Shown: piece by piece, positions 29,003 through 38,754 of the stretch | How the letters are laid out: the number at the start of each line of letters is the position of its first letter | Position numbering within the stretch: the first letter of the stretch is position 1 | Assembly (NCBI GenBank): GCA_018716755.1 | Contig: DVJN01000062.1 | Coordinates: 1 to 41,949, forward strand | Origin: Candidatus Alectryocaccomicrobium excrementavium | Lineage (GTDB): Bacteria; Bacillota; Clostridia; Christensenellales; Aristaeellaceae | Direction of reading: 5' to 3' | Length of the DNA stretch: 41,949 nt | Notes under the pieces: model-generated | The model's input: the letters and a program-made list of their open reading frames with translations, nothing else | What the model was told of the DNA's origin: nothing | Databases searched by the model: none | Translations under genes and position numbers: made by a program

Positions 29003-29584
29003 ATGGAATCCCCCATCATCGCCTGCGAAGGGCCTGTGGCCATCCGCAAGATGCAAAATTCGGAACACGATTTTCTCCTGATGCTCCGCTGGATGACCGA
29101 CCCGCAAACCATGCGCTATTGGGAAGGCATGCAGGAAATCTACACATACGAACGGGTGGCGCGGGAATTTGCCGAACACGGGCGGGAAGGCGTCACGCCC
29201 TGCATTATCGCCTACGCGGGGGCAGAAATCGGCTATTGCCAGTTCTGCCTCCTGAACGCGGAACTTTTCGAGGTGCCGGAGCGCGAATACGCCAGGTTCG
29301 CACGCCCGGAGGACAGGGTGTATGGCATCGACATTTTCCTGGGCGAAGTCGAATATCGCAACCGGGGCGTTGGCACCGCGTGCCTGAAAGCCCTGATGCG
29401 CGCGCTATTTGAAACCCATGGCGCGGACGCGCTGATGATCGATCCCAAAACGCACAACGCGCGCGCCATCCGCTGCTATCGCAAATGCGGCTTTCAAGAT
29501 CTGTTCATCGTGCCTCAGCGGGAATGGCAGGATGGAAAATACCACGACAGCCTGATTATGGGCGTTCGCAAGGCCGGTTTTTGA
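29003..29584 (+). CDS. GNAT-family N-acetyltransferase (AAC(6')-like)
   Basis: MLRWMTDPQTMRYWEG, YGIDIFLGEVEYRNRGVGTACLKALM, DPKTHNARAIRCYRKCGFQ. Confidence 0.9.
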   Translation: MESPIIACEGPVAIRKMQNSEHDFLLMLRWMTDPQTMRYWEGMQEIYTYERVAREFAEHGREGVTPCIIAYAGAEIGYCQFCLLNAELFEVPEREYARFARPEDRVYGIDIFLGEVEYRNRGVGTACLKALMRALFETHGADALMIDPKTHNARAIRCYRKCGFQDLFIVPQREWQDGKYHDSLIMGVRKAGF

Positions 29585-29643
29585 CGGCGCAGCAGCCATA
29601 TTTTTCCGGCATGACCGTTTTAATGCGGATTTTCCTCCCATAA

Positions 29644-29886
<243 letters not shown>

Positions 29887-29947
29887 GCCAGGCAGGTTGC
29901 ATCATCGGTTCCGGGCGGGGTTCCCGCCCGCGCTGTAGGATAAATCC

Positions 29948-29985
29948 AAAATTCCCCCTTTGCGCGGCGCGCAAAGGGGGAATTT
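29948..29985. terminator. bidirectional terminator between ferredoxin and the acetyltransferase
   Basis: 17-bp perfect stem AAATTCCCCCTTTGCGC...GCGCAAAGGGGGAATTT. Confidence 0.85.
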
Positions 29986-29986
29986 G

Positions 29987-30541
29987 CTACTTCAGCGAGC
30001 GGATCACATGGCAGGGATTGCCCACAGCCAGGCTGTTGGCCGGAATATCCTTCGTAACCACGCTGCCCGCTCCAATTGCGCTGTTTTCGCCAATCGTCAC
30101 GCCGGGCAAAACCAAAACGCCCGTGCAGAGCCACACGTTGTCCCCAATCGTTACCGGATGGGCGTACTCCAGCCCTGCCAGGCGCTGCTCCACATCCATG
30201 GCGTGCTCCTCGGTAATCAGGCAAACGTTCGGGGCGATGAACACGTTGTTGCCAATGGTGATCTTGCCGCTATCCATCAGCTTGCAATTGACATTGAGAA
30301 AGCAGTTGTCCCCCAGGGTAACATTATAACCGTAAGTGCAAAACAGCGGCTGTTCCACCGTGCAATCGCGCCCCACCGCGCCCAGCAAATCGCGGATGGC
30401 AGCCCGGCGCGCGTCCCGCTCCAGCGGATGCATGTTGTTGTACGCATACAATTTTTGCACCGTGATATCCCGATCCGCCGCCAGTTCGGGATCGCCCGGC
30501 TGATACAGCAACCCGGCATGCGATTTTTCCTTTTCCGTCAC
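29987..30541 (-). CDS. maltose/galactoside-type sugar O-acetyltransferase (LbH hexapeptide)
   Basis: LLYQPGDPELAADR, FCTYGYNVTLGDNCFLNVNC, hexapeptide repeats; GTG start after AGGGAGG preferred. Confidence 0.92.
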   Translation of the reverse strand: MTEKEKSHAGLLYQPGDPELAADRDITVQKLYAYNNMHPLERDARRAAIRDLLGAVGRDCTVEQPLFCTYGYNVTLGDNCFLNVNCKLMDSGKITIGNNVFIAPNVCLITEEHAMDVEQRLAGLEYAHPVTIGDNVWLCTGVLVLPGVTIGENSAIGAGSVVTKDIPANSLAVGNPCHVIRSLK

Positions 30542-30571
30542 AAAAATTCCTCCCTGCTTTTCCGCGCGCAT

Positions 30572-31945
30572 TTAGCGCCCCATCCGCCAGTCCAGCGGGT
30601 ATTCCCGCAGGTACTCTGCCAGAAGGCCGCACTCATCCAGCGCCTTAAAGAGCGTATAGCGCGTGCGGTAATCCTTGGCGCACCACATTGAAAGATTCAG
30701 CGTTTCGCGGTCAATGCCGCAGTCCTCGGGCGTGAGCGGTGCGCCGAGCGCTTGCAGCGCCCCATACACGCGCTCATATGGCGGCAATTGATCGATGCAG
30801 GCGCGGATTTCCGCAAACCGCTCCTGCACTCGCCCGGCGCGCCGCTTCTGCTCGTCCCAGCTGAGGAAATCGCCCTCGTTTTCCCGCATAATAGCGTTCC
30901 CGGCCTGCTCGCCATAGGCGTAGCGCATCCACGCTTCGCGTTCCGCGCGCTCCATGCGCCGCGCGCGGATGGATTCCCAGTCCAGCGCGGGCAGCCCTTC
31001 GCGCGCAAAACGCACGAAAACAGGCCACACCAGCAGCGTCGCCACGCCAACGCTGTCGCCGTGCTGCGGCGGCTTTTTGTGCGCGCGCAGCTGCGCCATA
31101 TCCCAATAATGCGAAATGTTGTGTTCCACCGAAGCCACCGCGCGCGTATGCCCCGAGATGAGAATCGTCATCCCCGCGAGCAGCAGCGCCTCAATCAAAA
31201 CCCGGATGCCCTGATCGGTTTTCGCGCGGATCTCCTCCACATTGTCCATCAGGCGGTTCACGGCGTCGAGCACAATCTGGCCGCAGACCGGGCAATAGGC
31301 CTCGCCGTTCACAATGTTTCCCAGCAGCCAATCCGTGTGGGCAATGTATTTGCCCAGCACATCACCCACCCCGGAGGCCACCATGCGCAGCGGCGCGGTT
31401 TTCAAAATATCGATATCGCACACGATGATATCCGGGCAATTGCCCGAGCGGTGAATTTTCACGCCGCGAAAGAGCAGCGGGCAAACCACGGAAGTGTACC
31501 CATCCATGGAAGGCGCCGTGCCCACGCACACCATGGGCAAATTCGCCCGCTTGGCGTTCACGCGCACAACATCCGTGATGGAACCCGACCCCACAGACAC
31601 CAGAAATTCCGTATCCGGCTGCAGGGCGAGCAGCACTTCGCCCACTGCGGTTTCATCCGGCTCCATCGCGCCCTGCCGGCAAATCACGCATTCTTCCACC
31701 ACATAGCCCGCCGCGCGCAGCGCCCGGGCCGCGCGGGCGCCGGCGATTTCCCAGGTGTTGTTATCCGCCACCAGCACGCAGTGCGTGCCCAGCGAGCGCG
31801 CCTGAATATAGCGCGGCAAATTGTCCAGAATGCCCTTACCCACATAGATATCCTGTCTGGGCTCATTGTGCCCGCAGGCGCAATCGCACGCAAGGCCGCG
31901 TATCATCAGCCTGCCATCCGCCCCGTATTCCATCGAATATCCCAT
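30572..31945 (-). CDS. sn-glycerol-1-phosphate dehydrogenase-like (AraM/EgsA family)
   Basis: SVGSGSITDVVRVNAKR, VGTAPSMDGYTSVVCPLLFRGVKIH, ASGVGDVLGKYIAHTDW, EHNISHYWD. Confidence 0.88.
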   Translation of the reverse strand: MGYSMEYGADGRLMIRGLACDCACGHNEPRQDIYVGKGILDNLPRYIQARSLGTHCVLVADNNTWEIAGARAARALRAAGYVVEECVICRQGAMEPDETAVGEVLLALQPDTEFLVSVGSGSITDVVRVNAKRANLPMVCVGTAPSMDGYTSVVCPLLFRGVKIHRSGNCPDIIVCDIDILKTAPLRMVASGVGDVLGKYIAHTDWLLGNIVNGEAYCPVCGQIVLDAVNRLMDNVEEIRAKTDQGIRVLIEALLLAGMTILISGHTRAVASVEHNISHYWDMAQLRAHKKPPQHGDSVGVATLLVWPVFVRFAREGLPALDWESIRARRMERAEREAWMRYAYGEQAGNAIMRENEGDFLSWDEQKRRAGRVQERFAEIRACIDQLPPYERVYGALQALGAPLTPEDCGIDRETLNLSMWCAKDYRTRYTLFKALDECGLLAEYLREYPLDWRMGR

Positions 31946-32062
31946 GTTCGCCTCTCCTCTCGCTCTTCGCGGTATCGCACTATCACAGTACCAGAAAAAG
32001 CGGGTAAAGTCAATAGCAGGCGCGCGAAAATCCGCAAAAAGGCGGAGTCAGCCGCGACGTTT

Positions 32063-33490
32063 TCAAGAGGACGCTTCCTCCTCCGCGGGAGCGGGCATAT
32101 ACATCCATGTGCGAATCAGCGCGTCCACGCTGGCGGCGGAGACCAGCATGGGCGGTTGCACGCCATTTTCCAGCACATAGCTCGTGGCGTCATACGCGCC
32201 AAAGCGCAGCGCAATTTGCGGAAAATCCACCGCGTCTGTATACACGGTGATGGTGAGGAGCGGTTCCAGCACTTCCAGGCCATCCACAAATCCATCGCCC
32301 GACAAGGAGGTGATGTCCTCAAAAGCTTCGCGGGCATAAGCAACGTCCACCGCTTCGCCATTGAGCGTCACAGTTTCGCCCGTTTCCGTCCCTGCCTCCT
32401 GCGTTTGCGCGCTTTCCGCTTCCGCCGCGGCGCCAGCGCTTTCCTCGCGCACAAGCGTGAGCGGCGTGCCCGCGTCGAACTCCACCCGCGCGACCTGTTC
32501 CCAGTCGAGCCGGAGCGCATCCGTGGCGCGAACGGAAACGTCCGTGGCCTGCAGCAGGGAAGCGACGGATTCCGCCGCCACGGTGTAGACGCAATCGGAA
32601 CCGGCAAGCATGGCATAATAGCCTCCCTCGCACGCCGCACCGATCACGACGCTCAGGGAGGATTCGCTCGCGCCCTCCTCGAAGGCGACCACACTGGTCG
32701 CATTTGCCGAATCCAGCCCATACGCGGCCAGATCCTCGTTTGCCACGCCGTGCGCAACAAAGGCGTTCCAGGCGAGCGCATCCACATCATCGAGCAAAAG
32801 GCGCATGGCGTCCTCGTCGGAAGGGTATTGCATCCCCGTCTGGAACCAGTGCCAATCGGGGTTGTACGTCAGGGCGCTGCTATCGGCAAAATAGCTCTGG
32901 TCGAGCGAAGCGTTGGGGCCCAGAATAACGAGGCGCGCCACGCTTTCCAGCCGCGGGATTTCCTCCCACTGCGTCAGTTCCGCCACAGACGCGCTCAAAA
33001 TGCTACTCAGGGCCACATCCGTGACATACACCACGCCTTCCTCCCCCGTGCCGAGATAATATTCGCCGCCCAGAAGCGCTTCGTCTCCCATGAACAGCGC
33101 ACGCGTTTCGCCATTCGCCAGCTCGACGGCCGCCGCCAGGGCGGGTTCTGTCAGCCCGTAGTCCTCGGGCGCTTCCACGCCTTCCAGGCACATATGGGCC
33201 GTGAGCGAGGCAAGGCTTTGGACGAGCGCTTCCACCGCGTTCTGATCGAGCGGGTACTCCTCATCTCCTTCTACATACCATGTATCGCCGCTCTTGCGCA
33301 GGGAAATCGTGGTCTCTCCGCGCGTCCAGGTCAGCGCGGCGATGGAGGTTTCTTCCCCCAGAATGGGATAAGCGCCCTCGTTTTCCCGCACGTCCACGTT
33401 TTCGCCCGCCAGAGAGCGGACGAGCGCATACCCGCCAATGAGCACGGCAAGCGCAGCCAGCAAAAGTATGGCTTTGATTGATCGTTTCAC
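32063..33490 (-). CDS. DUF4340 domain-containing protein
   Basis: N-terminal TM anchor, TWTRGETTISLRKSGDTWYVEGDEEYPLDQNAVEALVQSLASL; GTG start with AGGAGG, overlapping the upstream GldG-like stop. Confidence 0.85.
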   Translation of the reverse strand: MKRSIKAILLLAALAVLIGGYALVRSLAGENVDVRENEGAYPILGEETSIAALTWTRGETTISLRKSGDTWYVEGDEEYPLDQNAVEALVQSLASLTAHMCLEGVEAPEDYGLTEPALAAAVELANGETRALFMGDEALLGGEYYLGTGEEGVVYVTDVALSSILSASVAELTQWEEIPRLESVARLVILGPNASLDQSYFADSSALTYNPDWHWFQTGMQYPSDEDAMRLLLDDVDALAWNAFVAHGVANEDLAAYGLDSANATSVVAFEEGASESSLSVVIGAACEGGYYAMLAGSDCVYTVAAESVASLLQATDVSVRATDALRLDWEQVARVEFDAGTPLTLVREESAGAAAEAESAQTQEAGTETGETVTLNGEAVDVAYAREAFEDITSLSGDGFVDGLEVLEPLLTITVYTDAVDFPQIALRFGAYDATSYVLENGVQPPMLVSAASVDALIRTWMYMPAPAEEEASS

Positions 33491-34914
33491 CGTTTTTTCC
33501 TCCTGTAACACACACAAGCGCCCGCCAGCAGGCACGCGACGGGCAACACGCCCACCAGGATCAGGCTCCATAGGGCGTTATCCCGCGCGGAAACCGTGAG
33601 CGTTTCCACGCTCAGGCTCTTGGCACGGATGGAAATGGTCTCTTCCTGCCCGCACATCCAGCCCAGCGCGTTGAGGAAAAAATCGCTGTTCGCGCCCGCG
33701 GACATGGCGTCGATTTCCGCGTTGAGCAGCGCCGCCGAGGCGATCCACACCATGCGCGCCCCGCCGCGTTCGGAAACCGCCGCAATGCCGAAGGGGCCCA
33801 TTTCGTCCGCCTCCTCCTGCTCGAGCGTTTCCAGATCATAACCCGCAGCCTTCACATACGAGTTATCCGACGTATGGAGCAAAAATGTCACTTCCGCCTC
33901 GTCCTGCGTGGCCTCAATGGGCTGCGCATAGGGGGCGAGCACGGCATAGCGGCCCTCAATCAGCGGATCGGTAATCGCGTGGCTGGCCATATCCGGCAAA
34001 AGGTAATAGGGCTGGCTCCAGTAACTGCCCCGGTCGCCCTCCAGCACCATGCCGGCGTCCTGGCGCATGCCCATATACCCGGCTACGCGCGCCAAATTGG
34101 GCATGGCGCCTTCTTCCACAACATCCGTCAGCAAAAGGAGGTGCCCTCCCGCCTCCAGCCATCCGATCAACATATCCGCTTCCGGCGCGCTCAAATCGCT
34201 CGCCGGCGCGTAGAGCAGCAGGCAGTCCGCATCTCCGGGCACTTCGTCCGCCGCAAGCAGGTTCCACTCGCTCAGCGCGTAGTTTTCTCCCTCAATCTGC
34301 GCAAGGAGCGTCTCGCTCAATTCCCGCTCCCCATGCCCCGTGATCGCATACACTGTGGGCAAATCGTCGCTGGTCACATAGTGGATCGCGCTGGTGATCT
34401 GACTTTCGCCATCAAAGCTCGTACTGGCCGCATAGCCATAGCCGTAGGCATCCACCTGGTAATCCGTTACATAAATATCGGAAACATCGATCAGGCGCGA
34501 ACGATCGCCGGACTCCACGAGCACGCTGTTCGCGTAAATCTGCGAAAGCTCCCGCTCGCTGAAAAAACCCGGTTCGCGCGTAGGATCGATGATGGCAGCC
34601 GTCACATGGCCGGACAGCGATGCGTAATTTTCCAGCAGCTTCCAGATCGCGCCGTCTTCTCCGCCTGCATTGGCCAATAGATAGAGCGAGACATCCTCGT
34701 TCAGGCCGCGCACGAGCCGCCGGCTTTGATCGGAAAGCGTGTAAAGCGCCTGCTCAGTCAGATCGGCCTGGGTCATATCCGCGGGCAGCGCGCCCACGAT
34801 GGCGTTGACCGCCACGGCAATCGCCACCACCATCGCTGCGGCGAATGCGCTATACCCTCCCGCGCGGAACATGCGGCTGGTGAACATGCGCTTGAGGGAA
34901 AAAGGCTTTTTCAT
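33487..34914 (-). CDS. GldG-like ABC transporter-associated membrane protein
   Basis: N-terminal TM; ADLTEQALYTLSDQSRRLVRGLNEDVSLYLLAN, VYAITGHGERELSETL, C-terminal TM. Confidence 0.85.
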   Translation of the reverse strand: MKKPFSLKRMFTSRMFRAGGYSAFAAAMVVAIAVAVNAIVGALPADMTQADLTEQALYTLSDQSRRLVRGLNEDVSLYLLANAGGEDGAIWKLLENYASLSGHVTAAIIDPTREPGFFSERELSQIYANSVLVESGDRSRLIDVSDIYVTDYQVDAYGYGYAASTSFDGESQITSAIHYVTSDDLPTVYAITGHGERELSETLLAQIEGENYALSEWNLLAADEVPGDADCLLLYAPASDLSAPEADMLIGWLEAGGHLLLLTDVVEEGAMPNLARVAGYMGMRQDAGMVLEGDRGSYWSQPYYLLPDMASHAITDPLIEGRYAVLAPYAQPIEATQDEAEVTFLLHTSDNSYVKAAGYDLETLEQEEADEMGPFGIAAVSERGGARMVWIASAALLNAEIDAMSAGANSDFFLNALGWMCGQEETISIRAKSLSVETLTVSARDNALWSLILVGVLPVACLLAGACVCYRRKKR

Positions 34915-35777
34915 TCGCTCCACCTCCGCTTCTCCAGCGCCTGCACCGAAAGGAACAGGAACACGCCAATCCACGACAGGAAATACACCACGCTGGTTCC
35001 ATCCAAAACGCCGTTGATAAAGGGCTCAAAGCGGTCAAATACGCTCAACCCTCCCAGCATTTGGGCAAACAGGCCGGAAAAGGCCGCCGTATCCACGTCG
35101 TACCACGCGAACAATCCGCCCGCCAGCACTACGAGCAGCCCCATGGCGAAAAGCGAATTGTGCGTGAGCCGGTAAACCACGCCCGAAACAAGCGCCGCGC
35201 CCACCATCAGCGCGATGAGCGACGCGCCCGGGGTGGCGGGCAAAACCCCCGCCAGCGCCGGCATGAAATAAAGCAGCAGCATCACGGCCAGGCAAACCAC
35301 GGCGCTGATCACCTGGCTCTCCGTCACCGACGAGAGGAACAGCCCTATGGAAAGCAGCGTCGCGCCCAGCAGGAAAAACGCGAAGAGCGACGCGTAAGCC
35401 GTGGGCAGATACACATGGCCAAAGCGCGAAAGCAGCAGCGGATACAGACTCAGAATTGCCGTGGGCAAGGCGAGCACGGCCAGCATGGCCAGATATTTGC
35501 CCAGCACCACACCCGAAAGGCGAATGGGCAGCGAATACAGCAGCTGATCCGTCTTTTGCCGCTTTTCTTCCGCCACGGCGCGCATGGTGAGCACTGGCAC
35601 GGCGATGAGATACAGAAAACTGATGGCGTCCAGCACATATTCGAAATTTGCATACGCGCCCGACAGGTTATACATCATCGTGTAAATTCCCGCGAACAGC
35701 AGCACAAAGGCGATGAACAGATAGCCGGTCATGCCGTGAAAATAGGCGCCCCATTCGCGCTTAAACACCGCTATCAT
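34911..35777 (-). CDS. ABC-2-type permease (GldF-like)
   Basis: MIAVFKREWGAYFHGMTGYLFIAFVLLFAGIYTM; multiple TMs; overlaps adjacent genes. Confidence 0.88.
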   Translation of the reverse strand: MIAVFKREWGAYFHGMTGYLFIAFVLLFAGIYTMMYNLSGAYANFEYVLDAISFLYLIAVPVLTMRAVAEEKRQKTDQLLYSLPIRLSGVVLGKYLAMLAVLALPTAILSLYPLLLSRFGHVYLPTAYASLFAFFLLGATLLSIGLFLSSVTESQVISAVVCLAVMLLLYFMPALAGVLPATPGASLIALMVGAALVSGVVYRLTHNSLFAMGLLVVLAGGLFAWYDVDTAAFSGLFAQMLGGLSVFDRFEPFINGVLDGTSVVYFLSWIGVFLFLSVQALEKRRWSE

Positions 35778-36724
35778 CCCTTGCCGGCCCCCTTCGCGCC
35801 CTCCGGCGCAGTCAATTCCAGATACACGTCTTCCAGGCTGGCGCGCGTACGCCGCATTTCCACGATGGGCATGCCCGCCTGCGCGAACGCATAGAAAACC
35901 GCCTCACGCGGGTCGCCCTGGCAGGCGAGCGAAAGGCGAACGCCCTCCTCTTCTGGCGCGCCAAAAGACGGCTTGCCCCATTCCGGATGCTTGCGCAACA
36001 GCGCCTCGATATCGCTGCGCGGCGCCCGCGCCACCAGTTCAATGGGGCCGGCGCCGCCAAACAGCGTTTCCAGATTTTCCGGCGTATCGCTGGCCACCAG
36101 CCTGCCGCGGGAGAGGATCAGCACCGAATCGCACACCGCGTTGACCTCGCTCAAAATGTGGCTGGAAAACAGCACCGTGTGTTCCCGCCCCAGTTCGCGC
36201 ACCAGCTTGCGGATTTCGATGATCTGCGCGGGGTCCAGCCCCACGGTCGGCTCGTCCAAAATTACCACCTGCGGCTGGCCGAGCAGCGCCTGCGCCAGGC
36301 CCACGCGCTGCCGGTAGCCCTTGGAAAGGTTGCGCAGCAGCCTATGGCGCACGTCTCCGGTGCCCGTATATTCCATGGCGGCCGCCAGTTGCACATTCCA
36401 CCGTTCTCGCGGCACGCGCTTGGCAGCCAGCACAAAGCGCAAATATTCTTCCGCCGTCATGTCCAGATAGAGCGGCGGCTGCTCCGGCAAATAGCCGATG
36501 AGCGCCTTCGCCCTGGCCGGCTCATCGAAGATGTTGTATCCCCCAATGGTCACCTCGCCTTCCGTCGTACCCAGGCAGCCGGTGATGATGTTCATGGTGG
36601 TGCTTTTGCCCGCGCCGTTCGGCCCCAGAAAACCGTAAACGCGCCCCGCCTCTATCGAAAAATTCAGGTCGGAAATCGCCAGGTGCGGCCCATACCGCTT
36701 GGTCAAATGCCTGACTTCGATCAC
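35774..36724 (-). CDS. ABC transporter ATP-binding protein (GldA-like)
   Basis: Walker A GPNGAGKST, LSKGYRQRVGLAQALLGQPQVVILDEPTVGLDP; GTG start at 36724. Confidence 0.93.
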   Translation of the reverse strand: MIEVRHLTKRYGPHLAISDLNFSIEAGRVYGFLGPNGAGKSTTMNIITGCLGTTEGEVTIGGYNIFDEPARAKALIGYLPEQPPLYLDMTAEEYLRFVLAAKRVPRERWNVQLAAAMEYTGTGDVRHRLLRNLSKGYRQRVGLAQALLGQPQVVILDEPTVGLDPAQIIEIRKLVRELGREHTVLFSSHILSEVNAVCDSVLILSRGRLVASDTPENLETLFGGAGPIELVARAPRSDIEALLRKHPEWGKPSFGAPEEEGVRLSLACQGDPREAVFYAFAQAGMPIVEMRRTRASLEDVYLELTAPEGAKGAGKG

Positions 36725-36879
36725 GCCGTTCCCTCCTTCTCTGCATTCGTTTCTATTGTAGCAGGGAAAGTCCGGGAGGGTGTGAAAGAAGTTTTGCCGC
36801 AAGCCAAAGAAATCCGGTCAATTCCGGCTTTCTTTTGTGCCGGGAATGGGGCGAAATCACGGCGCGTCCATTCATCTGC

Positions 36880-36927
36880 AAAAAAAGAGCGCCGCAAAGC
36901 GCTTCTGCCCAGCGCTTCGCGGGCTCC
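36880..36927 (-). terminator. terminator after the DUF1835/DUF3658-like gene
   Basis: Minus strand GAGCCCGCGAAGCGC...GCGCTTTGCGGCGCTCTTTTTTT. Confidence 0.75.
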
Positions 36928-36954
36928 CTTTTGCGTTTGCAAACTGGCCGCGCG

Positions 36955-37899
36955 TCAGATCCCGTTTCCCGTCTTTCGCAGCCAGCGATGATAGGGGAGT
37001 TTTCCTTCCGGCGCTTCTTCCTGCACGGCCAGCCTGCCCCCTTGCACCAGATTCTCAACGCGCAGGGCGATCCATGCCGCGCCTATACCCAGGCGGTATT
37101 TCTCGAGAATTTGAACGGCCAACTTGCCTTCATAGAACGTTTCCTCCTGCGCGGCAATTGCCTGTAGAATCCAGAAATCGTAAAAGTCTTCCGGAACGCC
37201 GCACAGGCTGCCGTTGACCACTGCGCGCAGAGGGGCATTTTCCGCCTGCAACGCCGCCCAGCCGCGGGCAATTTGCTCCAGATTTTCGCAGGATGCCTGC
37301 CTTTGCAGCGGCAGGAAATGCCCCCATTCGCCGGGCGCAACGTCGCCCCAGCTGCCATGGCGCACATCCCCGCCCTGCCAATCCGGCAAGCGCACCAGAA
37401 ACACCTGCCCGGCGGGAATCTGCCAGGCCGCCAGCTGCGCCACCAGCCAATATAGTCCGCACATTTCGTCGCTCTGATGGCTGTACCAGATGCGGACGCT
37501 TTCCCCGGCGCGCAGGCGGGCCTGGATTTTCGAAAGGTTCGCCGCGGCCTTTTCACAAACCGCCGCAGACGCATCCTCGGGCTCGCCGGTCATCAGGCGG
37601 CGCAAAACGCCCGCCCGGCGCGCACCCACGCCATCTTCCGAAATATCGCCCACGCTGAGCGCCAGCGGGAAGGAAAACACATCCGCCGCGTTGCCGCCCA
37701 GGGGAATGGCGCTTTCCCAGGCGGCCTTTTCGCGCGCACGCGCCTCCTTTAGCGCCGCTTCGATTTCTTCCTGCGCCGCCTCCCGGCCGTCCTCGTGCAA
37801 AATCACGCCCACGGCGCCGCCCAGGTACGCACCTTTGCCATAAGCCTGCGCCAGTTTCAGGCTTCCCGTGGCATTCTCGCCAAAAACCACTTCCACCAT
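36955..37899 (-). CDS. DUF1835/DUF3658-like protein
   Basis: VEVVFGENATGSLKLAQ and VRIWYSHQSDEMCGLYWLVAQLAAW. Confidence 0.75.
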   Translation of the reverse strand: MVEVVFGENATGSLKLAQAYGKGAYLGGAVGVILHEDGREAAQEEIEAALKEARAREKAAWESAIPLGGNAADVFSFPLALSVGDISEDGVGARRAGVLRRLMTGEPEDASAAVCEKAAANLSKIQARLRAGESVRIWYSHQSDEMCGLYWLVAQLAAWQIPAGQVFLVRLPDWQGGDVRHGSWGDVAPGEWGHFLPLQRQASCENLEQIARGWAALQAENAPLRAVVNGSLCGVPEDFYDFWILQAIAAQEETFYEGKLAVQILEKYRLGIGAAWIALRVENLVQGGRLAVQEEAPEGKLPYHRWLRKTGNGI

Positions 37900-37902
37900 A
37901 TA

Positions 37903-38610
37903 TCACGCCTCCGGCATCTCCGCTACGCATGCGCGAATCTTTTCCATCGTTTCTGCGTCCGCGCCCACGGGGGAAAAGGGGCTAACCACACCCGATAGCA
38001 CTTTGAGCCAGAGCAGCGCCAATGCCGCACGGCCATGCGGGATTTCGATGTGGAACCCATCGCGGCACATTGAACCCAGCCCCTGCGCGCGCAAGCGCTG
38101 CACCAGTTCGCCGCTGGGAATCAGGGGCAGGCCCAGTTCCTTCGCCGCGCTGTCATAAGCTTCCCGCAGGCAGGCGAACATTTCGCTCTGGCTGTGGTGG
38201 TATCTTTCAAAGGCCGGATGCGTGCTGTCCTCCGCATAGGCCCAGGTCTGGTGCAAAAACTGCCGCGCGCCGGGCGCGAGTTCCCCCGCATAAGCGCTCA
38301 ATTCGCGCAAATAGGGAAAATACGTATCTTTCAGGCCGCTATCGTGGCTGGCCTGCTGGAAGGTAACCACATCCCACGCGCGCTCCGCCAGCACTTCGCG
38401 CAGCGTAACCAGCCCCATGCCCACGCCGTTCCTTTCATATTGATAGGCGCGCAGATCTCCCTTCATATTTTCCCAGTGCGTCTTGAGACTGCACCCGCCA
38501 ATGTACAGGTTCACCACCAACGCTTCCACGCCTGCCGCCTCCGCAGCCATGTGCAAATATGCCGTAGCGTCCTGTGAAAAGCTGTTGCCAATCGCCAGAA
38601 TGGATAGCAT
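37903..38610 (-). CDS. DUF4886-like (SGNH-type) protein
   Basis: MLSILAIGNSFSQDATAYLHMAAEAAG, VTFQQASHDSG; start ATG at 38610. Confidence 0.8.
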   Translation of the reverse strand: MLSILAIGNSFSQDATAYLHMAAEAAGVEALVVNLYIGGCSLKTHWENMKGDLRAYQYERNGVGMGLVTLREVLAERAWDVVTFQQASHDSGLKDTYFPYLRELSAYAGELAPGARQFLHQTWAYAEDSTHPAFERYHHSQSEMFACLREAYDSAAKELGLPLIPSGELVQRLRAQGLGSMCRDGFHIEIPHGRAALALLWLKVLSGVVSPFSPVGADAETMEKIRACVAEMPEA

Positions 38611-38695
38611 CGAAAAATCCTCCTTTTGCCCGCATGGAATTTGCCATAAGTATAGCACAATATGCGGCGCGTGTACAGCGCTCAGCGCAAGCCAT

Positions 38696-38745
38696 CAAAA
38701 AAAGGCCGCCCCCTGCCATAGCGGCATTTGGGGGCAGCCTCCTGC
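38696..38745 (-). terminator. terminator after the ABC substrate-binding protein gene
   Basis: Minus strand GGCTGCCCCC...GGGGGCGGCCTTTTTTT. Confidence 0.88.
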
Positions 38746-38754
38746 AAGATGGGT

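Noticed and set aside
30752-33481. 909-aa plus-strand ORF opposite the G1P dehydrogenase-like and DUF4340 genes
   Set aside because: Shadow ORF; the minus strand carries family motifs and an SD/start overlap arrangement.
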